A DNA stretch of 64,000 bases from positions 49,311-113,310 of the forward strand of contig JAIOIU010000162.1 of the NCBI GenBank assembly GCA_019912425.1. Direction: 5' to 3'. This stretch comes from Candidatus Methylomirabilis tolerans (GTDB lineage: Bacteria; Methylomirabilota; Methylomirabilia; Methylomirabilales; Methylomirabilaceae). Position 1 is the first letter of the stretch; every line of letters starts with the position of its first letter. The notes below the pieces were generated by a model, which worked only from the letters and a program-made list of their open reading frames with translations, did no database searches and was not told the origin of the DNA. Both the position numbers and the translations under genes were made by a program. This document shows, in pieces, positions 8,690 to 18,332 of the stretch.

Positions 8690-11311
8690 ATGACAGGCAG
8701 ATCGCTATATCTTATCGACGGGAGTTCCTACCTGTTTCGAGCCTACCATGCGCTTCCACCCCTGACTAATAGCGAGGGGATTCCGACCGGAGCCGTATAC
8801 GGTTTCACCAATATGCTTTTAAAAATTATCCGGGACGAGCGTCCGGAGGCTCTGGTCGTGGTCTTCGATTCTGCAGGACCGACCGAGCGACATGCGCGAT
8901 ACGCTGACTATAAGGCGAATCGCGTGCAGATGCCGGACGATCTGAGCCGTCAGATTCCTTACATCCATCGAGTGGTTGAGGCGATGCGCATTCCGCTCCT
9001 GATGCAACAGGGGCAAGAGGCGGACGACCTGATCGGTTCGCTGGCAAAGCAAGCCGAGGCACGGGACTTTTACGTCACCATTGTCACGGGCGATAAGGAC
9101 ATGCTCCAACTCATCGGGCGCGGGATTCGGGTCTATGATTCGATGAAGGAGACAGTCTACGGCGAATCGGAGGTCCTGAAGCGCTTCGGCGTACCCCCCG
9201 GTCAGGTGGTGGAGGTGATGGGGCTGATGGGCGATCCGATTGATAATATCCCCGGTGTGCGCGGAATCGGAGAGAAGACTGCCAGGAGCCTCGTCCAGCA
9301 GTTCGGGAGCATCGACGAGGTGATCGCTCGCCTGCATGAGATCAAATCCGCAAAGGTCCGACAGATTCTAAGAGATCAGGTTGAGCAGGCCCGGCTCAGC
9401 CGGGATCTGGCTCGCCTCAGGACGGACCTCCAGGTGAGTGTAGACCTTGGACAGGTGACGTTGCGCGAGCCGGACTATGCTGCTCTGCAGGCCCTTTTTC
9501 GGGAGCTGGGCTTTGCAGGGCTCCAGCGGACGTTCACCCCTGTGGCTTCGCACAGCTCGCTCCGTATGGTCGTTATCGATCGCGAGGAAGAGATTGGTGA
9601 GATCGCCAGGAAACTCCTGGACTCCGACAGCGTGGCCATCGCCGTCGCGCTGCGTGGCGACGGGACGGCTGATGAAGAGTTCTGCGGCCTTGCCTTCTGT
9701 AGAGAGCCTGATGTTGCCCTCTGCCTATCGCCCATCTTCATGACCGGCTCTTGTCCTGAGCGTCTGCGCCCTATCCTGACAGGGGAGCAACCCGCGAAGA
9801 TCGGCCACGACCTCAAGCGGATCATGACCGCCCTCAGAACAAAGGACGTTGTCTTGAGAGGACTCTCCTTTGACACCATGGTGGCGTCCTATCTTCTGAA
9901 CTCCAACCGATCGGATCACTCTCTTGCGGCTTTGGCGCTTGAGCTATTGGGTGTGAAGTATGAGCAGGAGCCTGGAGCCAAGGGCGGAGATGACAGACAG
10001 GAGACGGCCATGAGGCGGGCAGCCGAAGAGGCCCACCTCGCATGGCAACTGAAAGAGATGTTGTTGCCGAGGCTTCAGCAGTTTGGGCTGCTGCCGCTAT
10101 TTGACACGATCGAGATGCCGCTGATCGATGTCTTGGCCTCGATGGAAGAAGTCGGATTTAGAGTTGATGTCGAACAGCTCAGCGAATTGGGCAAGGAGTT
10201 GGAGGGCCAACTCGGCCGGCTCGAGTCGAGGATCTTCGTTCTGGCTGGCGAGCGCTTCAATATCAATTCGCCGAAGCAGCTCTCGGATGTGTTGTTTCAG
10301 CGGCTAAAGCTGCAGCCGCTGAAGCGGACTAAGACCGGCTATTCCACCAATATGGAGGTGCTTCAGCGGTTGGCCATGACTCACGAACTCCCCGCGGAGG
10401 TCCTGAATTATCGGAGCCTCACAAAACTCAAATCGACCTATATCGATGTGCTGCTCCGACTTGCTGATCCTGTCACCGGCCGAATCCATACATCGTTCAA
10501 TCAGACGGTGGCTGCGACAGGACGCCTGAGTTCCAGCGAGCCGAATCTCCAGAATATTCCGGTTCGCACTGAGGTTGGGCGGCGGATCCGACAGGCGTTC
10601 ATTGCCTCAGAGGATCATCGGCTCCTGTCGGCCGACTATTCCCAGATCGAGTTGCGGATTCTGGCGCACCTTTCCCAGGACCAGGCGCTCATCGCTGCCT
10701 TCACGACAGGGGTTGATGTGCACCGTGCTACGGCTTCCGAGATCTTCGGTGTACAGTCGGATGGGGTGACGGCGGAGATGAGACGACGGGCAAAGGTGAT
10801 CAACTTTGGCATCATCTACGGGATGAGTCCCTTTGGTCTGGCCTCGGAACTCGACATGTCACAGGAAGAGGCCGGTCTGTACATCGACCGTTATTTCCAA
10901 ATTTATCATGGGGTCAAGGCATTTATCGATCGGATGGTTGTAGAGGCCAGGGAGCGTGGCTTCGTGAGTACGCTCTGGGGACGTCGCCGGGCGATTCCGG
11001 AGTTGAAGAGTTCCGACCAGACGGTTCGACAACTTGGGGAGCGGTTGGCAGTGAATACGCCGATTCAGGGGTCGGCCGCAGACCTGATCAAGGTTGCGAT
11101 GATCGCTATCTTCCGACGCCTGACGTTAGAACAATTGGGGACCAGGATGATTCTCCAGATCCACGATGAGCTGCTGTTCGAGGTGCCCGAAGCCGAGTTG
11201 GACGTCGCCAAGCGGATAGCTACCGAAGAGATGGAACAGGCGGCCACGCTCCGTGTTCCCCTGAAGGTAGACCTCGGGATTGGCGTGAACTGGGTTGAGG
11301 CTCATGCTTAG
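8690..11311 (+). CDS. polA: DNA polymerase I
   Basis: Replication and repair polymerase, 873 residues. The N-terminal 5'-3' nuclease domain occupies about residues 1-290 (LYLIDGSSYLFRAYHALPP, GDKDMLQL, DNIPGVRGIGEKTA). The middle domain occupies the place of the 3'-5' exonuclease, but the expected DxE motif is replaced by a non-acidic stretch (VAIAVALRGDG), so proofreading is probably absent, as in several other Pol I lineages. The polymerase domain has motif A (DYSQIELRI), motif B (RRRAKVINFGIIYG) and motif C (LQIHDELLFE). Start ATG 8690 follows the repeat-filled gap. Confidence 0.97.
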   Translation: MTGRSLYLIDGSSYLFRAYHALPPLTNSEGIPTGAVYGFTNMLLKIIRDERPEALVVVFDSAGPTERHARYADYKANRVQMPDDLSRQIPYIHRVVEAMRIPLLMQQGQEADDLIGSLAKQAEARDFYVTIVTGDKDMLQLIGRGIRVYDSMKETVYGESEVLKRFGVPPGQVVEVMGLMGDPIDNIPGVRGIGEKTARSLVQQFGSIDEVIARLHEIKSAKVRQILRDQVEQARLSRDLARLRTDLQVSVDLGQVTLREPDYAALQALFRELGFAGLQRTFTPVASHSSLRMVVIDREEEIGEIARKLLDSDSVAIAVALRGDGTADEEFCGLAFCREPDVALCLSPIFMTGSCPERLRPILTGEQPAKIGHDLKRIMTALRTKDVVLRGLSFDTMVASYLLNSNRSDHSLAALALELLGVKYEQEPGAKGGDDRQETAMRRAAEEAHLAWQLKEMLLPRLQQFGLLPLFDTIEMPLIDVLASMEEVGFRVDVEQLSELGKELEGQLGRLESRIFVLAGERFNINSPKQLSDVLFQRLKLQPLKRTKTGYSTNMEVLQRLAMTHELPAEVLNYRSLTKLKSTYIDVLLRLADPVTGRIHTSFNQTVAATGRLSSSEPNLQNIPVRTEVGRRIRQAFIASEDHRLLSADYSQIELRILAHLSQDQALIAAFTTGVDVHRATASEIFGVQSDGVTAEMRRRAKVINFGIIYGMSPFGLASELDMSQEEAGLYIDRYFQIYHGVKAFIDRMVVEARERGFVSTLWGRRRAIPELKSSDQTVRQLGERLAVNTPIQGSAADLIKVAMIAIFRRLTLEQLGTRMILQIHDELLFEVPEAELDVAKRIATEEMEQAATLRVPLKVDLGIGVNWVEAHA

Positions 11312-11352
11312 TAATTTGTCATGGCCCCAAGGCAACCCATGCGTCGTGAAAA

Positions 11353-11377
11353 TCCCCCCCTTTGGCAAAGGGGGGGA
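11353..11377 (+). repeat. C-tract/G-tract hairpin repeat at the polA-coaE junction
   Basis: A perfect hairpin: eleven bases (T, seven C, TTT) pair with AAA, seven G, A around a GGC loop. A related but shorter pair of hairpins occurs at 48283-48346, so this is a dispersed repeat family. It may also end polA transcription, though no clear T-run follows. Confidence 0.6.
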
Positions 11378-11428
11378 TGGGGGGTTTTAGCCGTGGGCGA
11401 TTTTCTGAGCAAGCAGGACACTAGGCGA

Positions 11429-12034
11429 ATGGTGGTGGTGGGTCTGACCGGAGGGATCTGCTCGGGCAAGAGCACGGTGGCGGCACTGTTCAAGAACTTA
11501 GGTGCAATCGTCATCGATGCAGATCAGGTCGCGCATGAGGTAGTGGAACCTGATCGGCCTCTGTTCGAGGTCGTTGCGTCGACGTTCGGCCGCGAGGTAA
11601 TCGGGGCGGATGGTCGCATCGATCGTGGACGATTGGGCGCGATCGTGTTTGCCGACCCTAAGGCCCGCAGACGGCTGGAAGAGCTGTTGCATCCGGCCAT
11701 TATCCAGGAATGTGAACGGCGTATCCGGCTGGCTGAGGTCTCTGGGGTCGCTGTCTGTCTTGTCGATGCCGCGTTGCTGATTGAGAGCGGGTGGTACACT
11801 CGCTTTAACGCAGTGATCCTGGTTGAGGCGAGCGAAACGGTGCAACTCGACCGCCTGGTAGGGTCCAGGGGCCTCAGTCGGGATGACGCAATGCTGCGCA
11901 TCCGATCACAGATGTCGCAGGAAGAGAAGCGTCGCCACGCTCACTACGTCATCGAGAATGAAGGACTGCTTGACGAGACGGAGCGCCAGGTCAACGTGGT
12001 ATGGGAACGGTTGTGCGCCACGGCTTCATCGTAG
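11429..12034 (+). CDS. coaE: Dephospho-CoA kinase
   Basis: Last step of coenzyme A biosynthesis: phosphorylates dephospho-CoA on the ribose 3' hydroxyl. The P-loop is GLTGGICSGKST immediately after the start, then DADQVAHE and the lid region. About 201 residues from ATG 11429, normal for the family. The open frame extends upstream to 11321, but those codons cross the C/G hairpin repeat and are not family sequence, so I reject the longer start. Confidence 0.93.
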   Translation: MVVVGLTGGICSGKSTVAALFKNLGAIVIDADQVAHEVVEPDRPLFEVVASTFGREVIGADGRIDRGRLGAIVFADPKARRRLEELLHPAIIQECERRIRLAEVSGVAVCLVDAALLIESGWYTRFNAVILVEASETVQLDRLVGSRGLSRDDAMLRIRSQMSQEEKRRHAHYVIENEGLLDETERQVNVVWERLCATASS

Positions 12035-12128
12035 GCGCGTGCCTGCGGCTTCGGTAGCCCGCGATGAACGTTGTTGCGTTAAACCCATACTGAGTCGGAT
12101 CTGCTATTGAGAGGCTTCGAAAAAAGGC

Positions 12129-12157
12129 TTGACAAAGGGTATCGGCTCCACTAGATT
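12129..12157 (+). promoter_or_regulatory. Sigma70-type promoter upstream of rho
   Basis: TTGACA at 12129-12134, a 17-bp spacer and TAGATT at 12152-12157. It is the best promoter match in the coaE-rho gap and would give a leader of about 290 nt. Confidence 0.6.
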
Positions 12158-12204
12158 TAAGTCGTAAATCTCGCTGAGGGTATGACTTCTCCAGAGTGTC
12201 GTTT

Positions 12205-12250
12205 GTCGGTCGGCCCTGAAACGCGATAACTGAGGGCAAGGCAGACCGAC
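12205..12250 (+). ncRNA. Two-tier stem-loop in the rho leader
   Basis: The outer stem GTCGGTC (12205-12211) pairs perfectly with GACCGAC (12244-12250). The inner stem GCCCT (12213-12217) pairs with AGGGC (12233-12237) around a 15-nt loop, and a 6-nt bulge (12238-12243) lies on the 3' side. No T-run follows, so it is not a simple terminator. I do not recognise an RNA family. Confidence 0.4.
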
Positions 12251-12455
12251 GCTGCCCAAGATCCAACTCATCTTGCTTTCCGATTTAGACCGTTGTGTCC
12301 CATATGTTCGGCAGGGGCCTTATTCCTGGTGACCGCTTCACATGTTTATATACATCGTACTGTAGGCTGGTCACAGGGAGAGGCGAGTACCGGGTTAAGG
12401 TCGCGAAGTAGATTCATCGTCAACAGTCTTACTTAAGGAAGAGGAGTTCGCGTAG

Positions 12456-13790
12456 ATGGCCTTATCAGTGTCTGAATCGACCAGACGGTCCAGTGTGTCA
12501 GAGGTGAAGGAGATTGCGGCGGCGCTTCCCAGGGGTGGCTCGATGAACATCGTAGAATTGAAAGAGAAGACGATCTCTGAGCTGAGCTCCATTGCCAGGA
12601 CCCTGAACGTGGTGGGTGCCAGTGGCCTCCGCAAGCAAGAGCTCATCTTTAAGATCCTTGAGGCGCAAACCGAGAAGAGCGGGCTGATCTTCGCGGAGGG
12701 CGTACTTGAGGTTCTGCCCGATGGGTTCGGCTTCCTTCGAGCGCCGGACTACAATTACCTGCCTGGGCCCGACGACATTTATGTCTCGCCGTCGCAGATT
12801 CGGCGCTTTGACCTGAGGACCGGTGACACCGTTTCGGGACAGGTGAGACCCCCCAAGGAAGGAGAGCGCTACTTCGCCCTCCTGAAGGTCGAGGCGGTAA
12901 ACTTCGAAAACCCGGAGCTGATCAAGGACAAGATCCTCTTTGATAACCTGACCCCTCTCTTTCCGAACCAGCGAATCCGGCTGGAAACCACGCAGGATGA
13001 GCTGAACATGCGGGTGATGGACCTTCTCACGCCAATCGGTAAGGGGCAGCGTGGACTGATCGTTGCCCCGCCGAGAACGGGTAAGACCATTCTCCTGCAA
13101 AAGATTGCCAACAGCATCACCAAGAACCACCCTGAGGTGATCCTGATCGTTCTCCTGATTGATGAGAGGCCGGAGGAGGTGACGGACTTCCAGCGCTCTG
13201 TGAAGGCAGAGGTGGTCAGTTCGACCTTCGATGAGCCGGCTACGCGTCACGTCCAGGTAGCCGAGATGGTGATCGAGAAGGCCAAGCGGTTGGTGGAGCA
13301 CAAGCGGGATGTGGTGATTTTGCTGGACTCTATCACTCGATTGGGAAGGGCTTACAATACCATCGTCCCGCCGAGCGGCAAGGTGCTCTCCGGCGGCGTG
13401 GACAGCAACGCGTTGCAGCGTCCTAAACGGTTCTTCGGGGCGGCGCGGAATATCGAAGAGGGCGGCAGCCTGACGATTATAGCTACGGCCCTTATCGACA
13501 CCGGCAGCCGGATGGACGACGTCATCTTCGAGGAGTTCAAAGGGACCGGCAACTGCGAACTTGTCCTCGATCGACGGTTGGTAGATAAGCGGGTCTTTCC
13601 GGCCATCGATATCTTCAGGTCAGGCACGCGGAAAGAGGAACTCCTGCTCACCCAGGAGGAGCTTAACCGGATGTGGATTCTCCGCAAGGTCCTCCAGACT
13701 ATGGGCGTGGTGGAGGCGATGGAACTGCTTCTTGAGAAGTTGAAGCAAGCCAAATCGAACGAGGATTTTATGCGGGCAATGAATTCGTAG
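12456..13790 (+). CDS. rho: Transcription termination factor Rho
   Basis: Hexameric RNA-dependent ATPase that ends transcription. The N-terminal Rho_N helices contain [18 protein letters not shown]; the cold-shock-like RNA-binding domain contains [25 protein letters not shown] split over two strands; the Walker A motif is APPRTGKT and the Walker B region is [16 protein letters not shown]. The Q/R loop region [20 protein letters not shown] is intact. Two starts are plausible: 12456 (444 residues, purine-rich site GGAAGAGGAG upstream) and 12543 (MNIVELKEK, the usual family N-terminus). An intrinsic terminator follows. Confidence 0.96.
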   Translation: MALSVSESTRRSSVSEVKEIAAALPRGGSMNIVELKEKTISELSSIARTLNVVGASGLRKQELIFKILEAQTEKSGLIFAEGVLEVLPDGFGFLRAPDYNYLPGPDDIYVSPSQIRRFDLRTGDTVSGQVRPPKEGERYFALLKVEAVNFENPELIKDKILFDNLTPLFPNQRIRLETTQDELNMRVMDLLTPIGKGQRGLIVAPPRTGKTILLQKIANSITKNHPEVILIVLLIDERPEEVTDFQRSVKAEVVSSTFDEPATRHVQVAEMVIEKAKRLVEHKRDVVILLDSITRLGRAYNTIVPPSGKVLSGGVDSNALQRPKRFFGAARNIEEGGSLTIIATALIDTGSRMDDVIFEEFKGTGNCELVLDRRLVDKRVFPAIDIFRSGTRKEELLLTQEELNRMWILRKVLQTMGVVEAMELLLEKLKQAKSNEDFMRAMNS

Positions 13791-13818
13791 GTGATTTTCC
13801 TGAAATCGATGCTACCCA

Positions 13819-13850
13819 ACAGCCCGTCCTCCGACGGGCTGTATTTTTTG
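13819..13850 (+). terminator. Intrinsic terminator after rho
   Basis: ACAGCCCGTC (13819-13828) pairs perfectly with GACGGGCTGT (13833-13842) around a 4-nt loop, followed by A and six T. Confidence 0.9.
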
Positions 13851-13855
13851 CTAAG

Positions 13856-13932
13856 GTTCAGCCTTTAGCCATCAGTAACGAGCTATCAGCTCTCTGCTTT
13901 TGCTGGTTGCTGACGACTGAAAGCTGAACACG
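13856..13932 (+). repeat. 77-bp heptad-periodic inverted element between rho and rpmE
   Basis: Eleven heptamers in phase, starting GTTCAGC CTTTAGC and ending GAAAGCT GAACACG, so the ends are inverted copies of one another. It lies directly after the rho terminator and before the rpmE promoter. Confidence 0.8.
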
Positions 13933-13942
13933 TATTTCATGT

Positions 13943-13972
13943 TGAGAGCGCTTAGTGTTTAGACGTATAATG
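13943..13972 (+). promoter_or_regulatory. Promoter of rpmE-prfA
   Basis: TTGAGA at 13943-13948, an 18-bp spacer and a perfect TATAAT at 13967-13972, about 50 bp ahead of rpmE. Confidence 0.7.
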
Positions 13973-14022
13973 AAGCGTATTTAACTTACTGAAAAATTAG
14001 CTGTTTTCAAGGAGGGACAATT

Positions 14023-14301
14023 ATGAAGCCGGGCATTCACCCTGACTATCAACTGACAACGATTACGTGCGCGTGTGGCGAGGTGATCCACACTCGATCT
14101 ACCGTGTCCGCTCTCCGGGTAGAGATCTGCTCCAAGTGCCACCCGCTCTTTACCGGACGTCAGAAGCTAATCGACACCGAAGGGCGAGTCGATCGGTTCC
14201 GAAGGAAGTATTCCAAGAAGCCGAAGGCGGCCGAATCAGCCAAAGAGACTGCCCCGGTGGAGCTTCCTACAACAGCACCAGAGGAAGTGGTAGCCCCCTA
14301 A
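14023..14301 (+). CDS. rpmE: Ribosomal protein bL31 (zinc-binding form)
   Basis: Large-subunit protein of the intersubunit bridge. It keeps the zinc ligands: CACGEV early and [10 protein letters not shown] in the middle, so this is the C+ form rather than the zinc-free paralogue induced under zinc limitation. The body ends near RKYSKK; a further ~25 residues rich in Ala, Glu, Pro and Thr form an unstructured tail. A good ribosome binding site (AAGGAGGG) precedes ATG 14023. prfA follows, a common arrangement. Confidence 0.95.
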   Translation: MKPGIHPDYQLTTITCACGEVIHTRSTVSALRVEICSKCHPLFTGRQKLIDTEGRVDRFRRKYSKKPKAAESAKETAPVELPTTAPEEVVAP

Positions 14302-14333
14302 TCGGGAGACCGTTCGTTTAAAGGGTGACGTCG

Positions 14334-15410
14334 ATGCTGCAGTTGCTTGAACGCCTGAATGCCATCGAGCAGCGATCTACTGAAGTCCTGCTGCAGATGA
14401 GTGATCCGGCTGTTATTAGTGATCAGACCCGCTTCCAGCGGCTGGCCAAAGTGTATGCGGAACTGGAACCGGTGGTGGAGGTATACCAACGGTACCGTAA
14501 GCTCCTGCGCGGCGTGGAGGAGACAAAGGCGCTCCTGCACGATGGGGCCGAGGACGACGTACGCGAACTGGCGGAGGCGGAGCTTGAGGAATTAGCAATC
14601 AAGCGGGAAAAGCTTGAAGAGGAGATCACGCTTCTGTTGCTTCCGCGTGACCCGGCCGATGAGAAAAATATCATTCTGGAGGTCCGGGCCGGGGCGGGTG
14701 GCGACGAGGCCGCGCTGTTCGGTGCGGAATTGGTCAGGATGTACAGCCGATACGCCGAGCTACAAGGCTGGAAGGTAGAGATGCTTTCTTTAAATCAGAC
14801 GGGGGTCGGCGGGGTGAAGGAAGCGATCCTGAACATCGAGGGGCGCGGGGCGTACAGCCGTCTGAAATTTGAGAGCGGAGTCCACCGGGTACAACGGGTC
14901 CCTGTCACTGAGTCAAGTGGTCGAATTCACACCTCGACCGTTACCGTTGCGGTTCTCCCTGAGGCGGAGGATGTGGAGATACAGATTGACCCAAAGGATC
15001 TTCGAATTGATGTGTTTCGCTCAACAGGTCCTGGAGGGCAGTCCGTAAACACTACTGATTCGGCCGTACGAATGACTCATTTGCCGACCGGGATGGTGGT
15101 CTCCTGTCAGGATGAGAAGTCTCAGCATAAGAATCGAGCCAAGGCGATGAAGGTGTTGCGGGCTCGCTTGCTTGAGGCCGCCACGGCGCAGCAGGCGGCA
15201 GAAATTTCACAGGCGCGCCGTCAGCAGGTAGGAACAGGAGACCGGAGTGAACGGATACGCACCTACAATTTTTCCCAGGGCCGGGTTACTGACCACCGAA
15301 TTGGGCTCACGCTCCACAGCCTTCCGCGGATCTTGGAGGGGGAGTTGGCCGAACTGATCGGCGCACTCGCGGCCAGCGATCAGGCCGAGCGATTGAAGGC
15401 CTTGGTGTGA
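14334..15410 (+). CDS. prfA: Peptide chain release factor 1
   Basis: Terminates translation at UAA and UAG. The GGQ peptidyl-hydrolysis motif lies in [18 protein letters not shown], and the codon-recognition tripeptide is PVT in [14 protein letters not shown], the RF1 rather than RF2 (SPF) signature. About 358 residues. I choose ATG 14334; a GTG nine bases upstream is in frame. It is followed directly by prmC, the methyltransferase that modifies the GGQ glutamine, the standard pairing. Confidence 0.96.
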   Translation: MLQLLERLNAIEQRSTEVLLQMSDPAVISDQTRFQRLAKVYAELEPVVEVYQRYRKLLRGVEETKALLHDGAEDDVRELAEAELEELAIKREKLEEEITLLLLPRDPADEKNIILEVRAGAGGDEAALFGAELVRMYSRYAELQGWKVEMLSLNQTGVGGVKEAILNIEGRGAYSRLKFESGVHRVQRVPVTESSGRIHTSTVTVAVLPEAEDVEIQIDPKDLRIDVFRSTGPGGQSVNTTDSAVRMTHLPTGMVVSCQDEKSQHKNRAKAMKVLRARLLEAATAQQAAEISQARRQQVGTGDRSERIRTYNFSQGRVTDHRIGLTLHSLPRILEGELAELIGALAASDQAERLKALV

Positions 15411-16406
15411 GGATGGGTTACGCAGTTGTCACTGCGCCTTCCGACTCGGCGAAGGCCGACTACACGTATCGCCGTACAGTAGAGCGATTGGCGGATAACG
15501 GCGTGGAAAGTGCGATGCTCGATGCGGCGTGCCTTATGGAGGCTGCGTCAGGTATTCCACGGTGGCGGTTTATCCTGGATCCGGAACAGTCGATTCCTTC
15601 GGACAGATCTCGCATCCTGGAGTCGATGCTATCCCGACGCCTTGCCAGAGAGCCACTTGCCTATATCCTTGGAGTGAAAGAGTTTTGGTCTCTGCCCCTT
15701 GTGGTGAGCTCAGACGTCCTGATCCCGAGGCCGGACACCGAAACGCTTGTCGAGGCGGTCTTAGATAAAATCAGTTCAAGGTTCAAAGTTCAAGGTTCAA
15801 AGTTCGGCGGGTGGACACCCTCCATCCTCCACCCTGCACCCTGTACTTACTATTGTGGACCTTGGTACCGGCAGTGGCGCGATTGCTCTGGCGCTGGCGG
15901 TCGAGGTGCCCCATGCGCTCATCTACGCCATCGATCGTTCGCCGGGAGCCTGCCGGACTGCCAAGCGGAACATTGAGGCGCTGAGACTGACGAGCAAGAT
16001 TCACTGCGTACAGGGTGACCTACTTGAGCCGATTCGGACAATTGATGCTGGGGGAGGATGTGACCTGATCGTGTCAAATCCTCCATACATCCCGTCTGGA
16101 GCGTGTGGCGCCCTGTCCCCGGAGATCGCGACCTACGAACCTCTCGCAGCCATCGATGGTGGCCCCGATGGCCTGCACTATTACCGACGAATCATCGAGG
16201 GGGCTCCCGCGTATCTTCGAGAAGGCGGCTGGCTGGCCCTCGAGGTCGGCGACGGTCAGGCGCCGGCCGTGATGGAACTGGTTCGGAAGACAGAAGGCTT
16301 CGGACCAGCGGAGGTCAGGCAGGACGTAGCCGGTCATGACCGAGTCATCTGTGCGCCGCGTAGTTCGACTAGGCTCACCACAGGGCGGGAGAGGGCGCAT
16401 GGATAG
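15407..16406 (+). pseudogene. prmC: prmC, release-factor glutamine methyltransferase, split by a heptamer repeat
   Basis: PrmC methylates the GGQ glutamine of RF1 and RF2. The N-terminal helical domain is in one frame from 15407 (GTG, overlapping the prfA stop) with LAREPLAYILGVKEFWSLPL and PRPDTETLVEAVLD. The SAM-binding part is in another frame: IVDLGTGSGAIALALAVE (about 15852 on) and the catalytic NPPY in SNPPYIPSG. Both frames are open through a 77-bp array of heptamers at 15774-15850, where the switch must occur. A net loss of one 7-bp unit (or any length equal to 1 modulo 3) would give one continuous protein. It is therefore either a real frameshift, a phase-variable gene or an assembly slip in the repeat. 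The 3' end overlaps murA by 8 bp. Confidence 0.85.
15774..15850 (+). repeat. Heptamer array interrupting prmC
   Basis: Eleven exact 7-bp steps. The first four units alternate perfectly between GTTCAAG and GTTCAAA; later units are CACCCTC, CATCCTC and twice CACCCTG. It is the most regular array in the window and lies at the point where the prmC frame changes. Confidence 0.9.
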
Positions 16407-17655
16407 GCTGATCATCAGGGGCGGGATACCCCTCAGAGGAGAGGTGGAGGCGGCAGGCGCCAAGAACGCAGCCCTACCAGAGATGGTAGCCTCTTTGCTG
16501 ACAGGGGAGTCGATTCAGCTTCATCGCGTTCCACAACTAGGCGATGTAAAGACGACCATCGGCCTGCTCAGCCATTTAGGTGTGAGTGTCGAAAGACGTG
16601 ACCGAGAGACGTTATTCCTTCGTGCTGATCGCATCAGTCGGTTTGAGGCGCCCTACCAACTGGTCAAGACGATGCGGGCATCGGTGCTGGTGCTTGGCCC
16701 GCTGCTGGCCCGCTTCGGGCGGGCACGGGTCTCTTTGCCTGGAGGGTGCGCGATCGGGACGAGACCGATCAATCTGCATCTCGCGGCTCTTGAGAAGATG
16801 GGCGCAACGGTCAGCCTGGATGCCGGATACGTAGAGGCGAAGGCACCACGTTTAAGGGGTGCCAGGATTACGTTTGATGGCCAGACCGTCACCGGCACTG
16901 AGAATCTGATGATGGCCGCTACCCTGGCGGATGGGGTCACCGTATTGGAAAATGCCGCGTGCGAGCCTGAGGTTGCTGACCTGGCCGCCCTGCTGATTCG
17001 CATGGGAGCGAGAATCGAGGGCGTTGGGACTCCGACGATCAGCATCGAAGGTGTTGACCATCTACACGGGGCAGAGCACGAGGTGATCCCGGACAGGGTT
17101 GAGACGGGGACCTTCATGGTTGTGGCTGCGATCACCGGTGGCGATGTGACCATCAATCGCTGCGTGCCGTGCCACCTGGAGGCGATTACGGAGAAATTGC
17201 AGGAGACAGGCGTAATCGTGGAGGAGACGGACTGGAGTATTCGAGTCTGTGGAGATGGGCGAGTGCAAGGGATCAATATCAGGACCCACCCCTACCCCGG
17301 ATTTGCCACCGATATGCAAGCGCAGTTCATGGCCCTTATGGCCATTGCCCAGGGAAGCAGCGTTATCACTGAGACGGTCTTTGAGAACCGATTTATGCAC
17401 GTGAATGAGCTGTTGAGGATGGGTGCGGATATTAAGGTGATCGGTACTACCGCGTTCGTCCAGGGGGTTCCAATGCTGTCGGGTGCGCCGGTGATGGCCA
17501 CCGACCTGCGGGCGAGCGCATCGCTGGTTCTGGCGGGACTGGCCGCCCAGGGGATCACGACCGTCTCGCGTGTCTACCATCTGGATCGGGGATACGAATC
17601 GATTGAGCAGAAGCTCCTCGGCCTTGGCGCCAACATTGAACGAGTCACAGAATAA
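16399..17655 (+). CDS. murA: UDP-N-acetylglucosamine 1-carboxyvinyltransferase
   Basis: First committed step of peptidoglycan synthesis: transfers enolpyruvate from PEP to UDP-GlcNAc. The catalytic cysteine is present in [11 protein letters not shown], so the enzyme should be fosfomycin-sensitive in principle. ATG 16399 gives MDRLIIRGG, the normal start, and 418 residues; the upstream in-frame extension to 16336 overlaps prmC and is not family sequence. [10 protein letters not shown] near the N-terminus holds the substrate-binding Lys-Asn pair. The stop overlaps the hisG start by one base. Confidence 0.96.
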   Translation: MDRLIIRGGIPLRGEVEAAGAKNAALPEMVASLLTGESIQLHRVPQLGDVKTTIGLLSHLGVSVERRDRETLFLRADRISRFEAPYQLVKTMRASVLVLGPLLARFGRARVSLPGGCAIGTRPINLHLAALEKMGATVSLDAGYVEAKAPRLRGARITFDGQTVTGTENLMMAATLADGVTVLENAACEPEVADLAALLIRMGARIEGVGTPTISIEGVDHLHGAEHEVIPDRVETGTFMVVAAITGGDVTINRCVPCHLEAITEKLQETGVIVEETDWSIRVCGDGRVQGINIRTHPYPGFATDMQAQFMALMAIAQGSSVITETVFENRFMHVNELLRMGADIKVIGTTAFVQGVPMLSGAPVMATDLRASASLVLAGLAAQGITTVSRVYHLDRGYESIEQKLLGLGANIERVTE

Positions 17656-18332
17656 TGGAACCCACAAACAACGACATGATCGCCATTGCGTTGCCGAAGG
17701 GTCGGTTATTGACCCATGCCATGGAACTGTTTGAAGGGATCGGCATCTCTTGTGTGAGGAGCCTGTTTGATTCGCGCCGCTTGATCGGCGAGGATCGCGA
17801 CCGGGAACTCCGATTCCTCATACTCCGACCGGCAGACATCCCGACCTATGTGGAGCACGGGGCCGCCGACATGGGTATCGCGGGGAAGGACCAGCTTCTC
17901 GAACAGCGCCGGGATGTCTATGAGCCGCTGGACCTCGGGTTCGGCGCCTGCCGGCTTGTCGTAGCCGAGCCGGCTGCACTCCATAAGCAGGATGACCCCC
18001 ATTCCTGGTCGTACCTGAGGGTGGCTACGAAGTATCCAAACCTTGCAGAAGCATACTTCAGTCGTAAAGGGATCCAGGCGGAGATCATCAAACTGACCGG
18101 TTCCCTTGAATTGGCACCCCTTGTAGGGCTGGCCGAGCGGATCGTTGACCTCGTGGAGACCGGCCGGACCTTGAAGGAGAACGGGCTGGTGGAGGTTGAG
18201 GAGATCGCCAAGGCTACGGCGCGGCTCATTGTCAATCGCGCGAGTCTCAAGACAAAGTACCGCAGAGTCCAGGTCCTGATCGAGCAGATACGAAAGCAGG
18301 TCGAGGCGCATGCGGCAGGGGTGCGTACATGA
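17655..18332 (+). CDS. hisG: ATP phosphoribosyltransferase, short form
   Basis: First step of histidine biosynthesis: joins ATP and PRPP. At 225 residues it lacks the C-terminal regulatory domain, so by family rules it is the short form that needs a HisZ partner; no hisZ is in the window. Visible motifs are IALPKGRLL at the start, GIAGKDQLLE, and ELAPLVGLAERIVDLVETGRTL with the PRPP-binding region. It overlaps murA by one base and hisD by 4 bp (ATGA). Confidence 0.94.
   Translation: MEPTNNDMIAIALPKGRLLTHAMELFEGIGISCVRSLFDSRRLIGEDRDRELRFLILRPADIPTYVEHGAADMGIAGKDQLLEQRRDVYEPLDLGFGACRLVVAEPAALHKQDDPHSWSYLRVATKYPNLAEAYFSRKGIQAEIIKLTGSLELAPLVGLAERIVDLVETGRTLKENGLVEVEEIAKATARLIVNRASLKTKYRRVQVLIEQIRKQVEAHAAGVRT

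Larger units (their letters stand above)
12035..12455 (+). other. 420-bp non-coding leader region upstream of rho
   Basis: No convincing protein-coding frame on either strand. The stretch carries a well-formed promoter (12129-12157) and a stable stem-loop (12205-12250), leaving a transcribed leader of roughly 290 nt before rho. Long leaders subject to autoregulation are known for rho in other bacteria; a separate small RNA is the alternative. Confidence 0.55.

Noticed and set aside
11321..11428. Longer CoaE start with 36 extra residues
   Set aside because: These codons run through the C/G hairpin repeat; the normal N-terminus starts at 11429.
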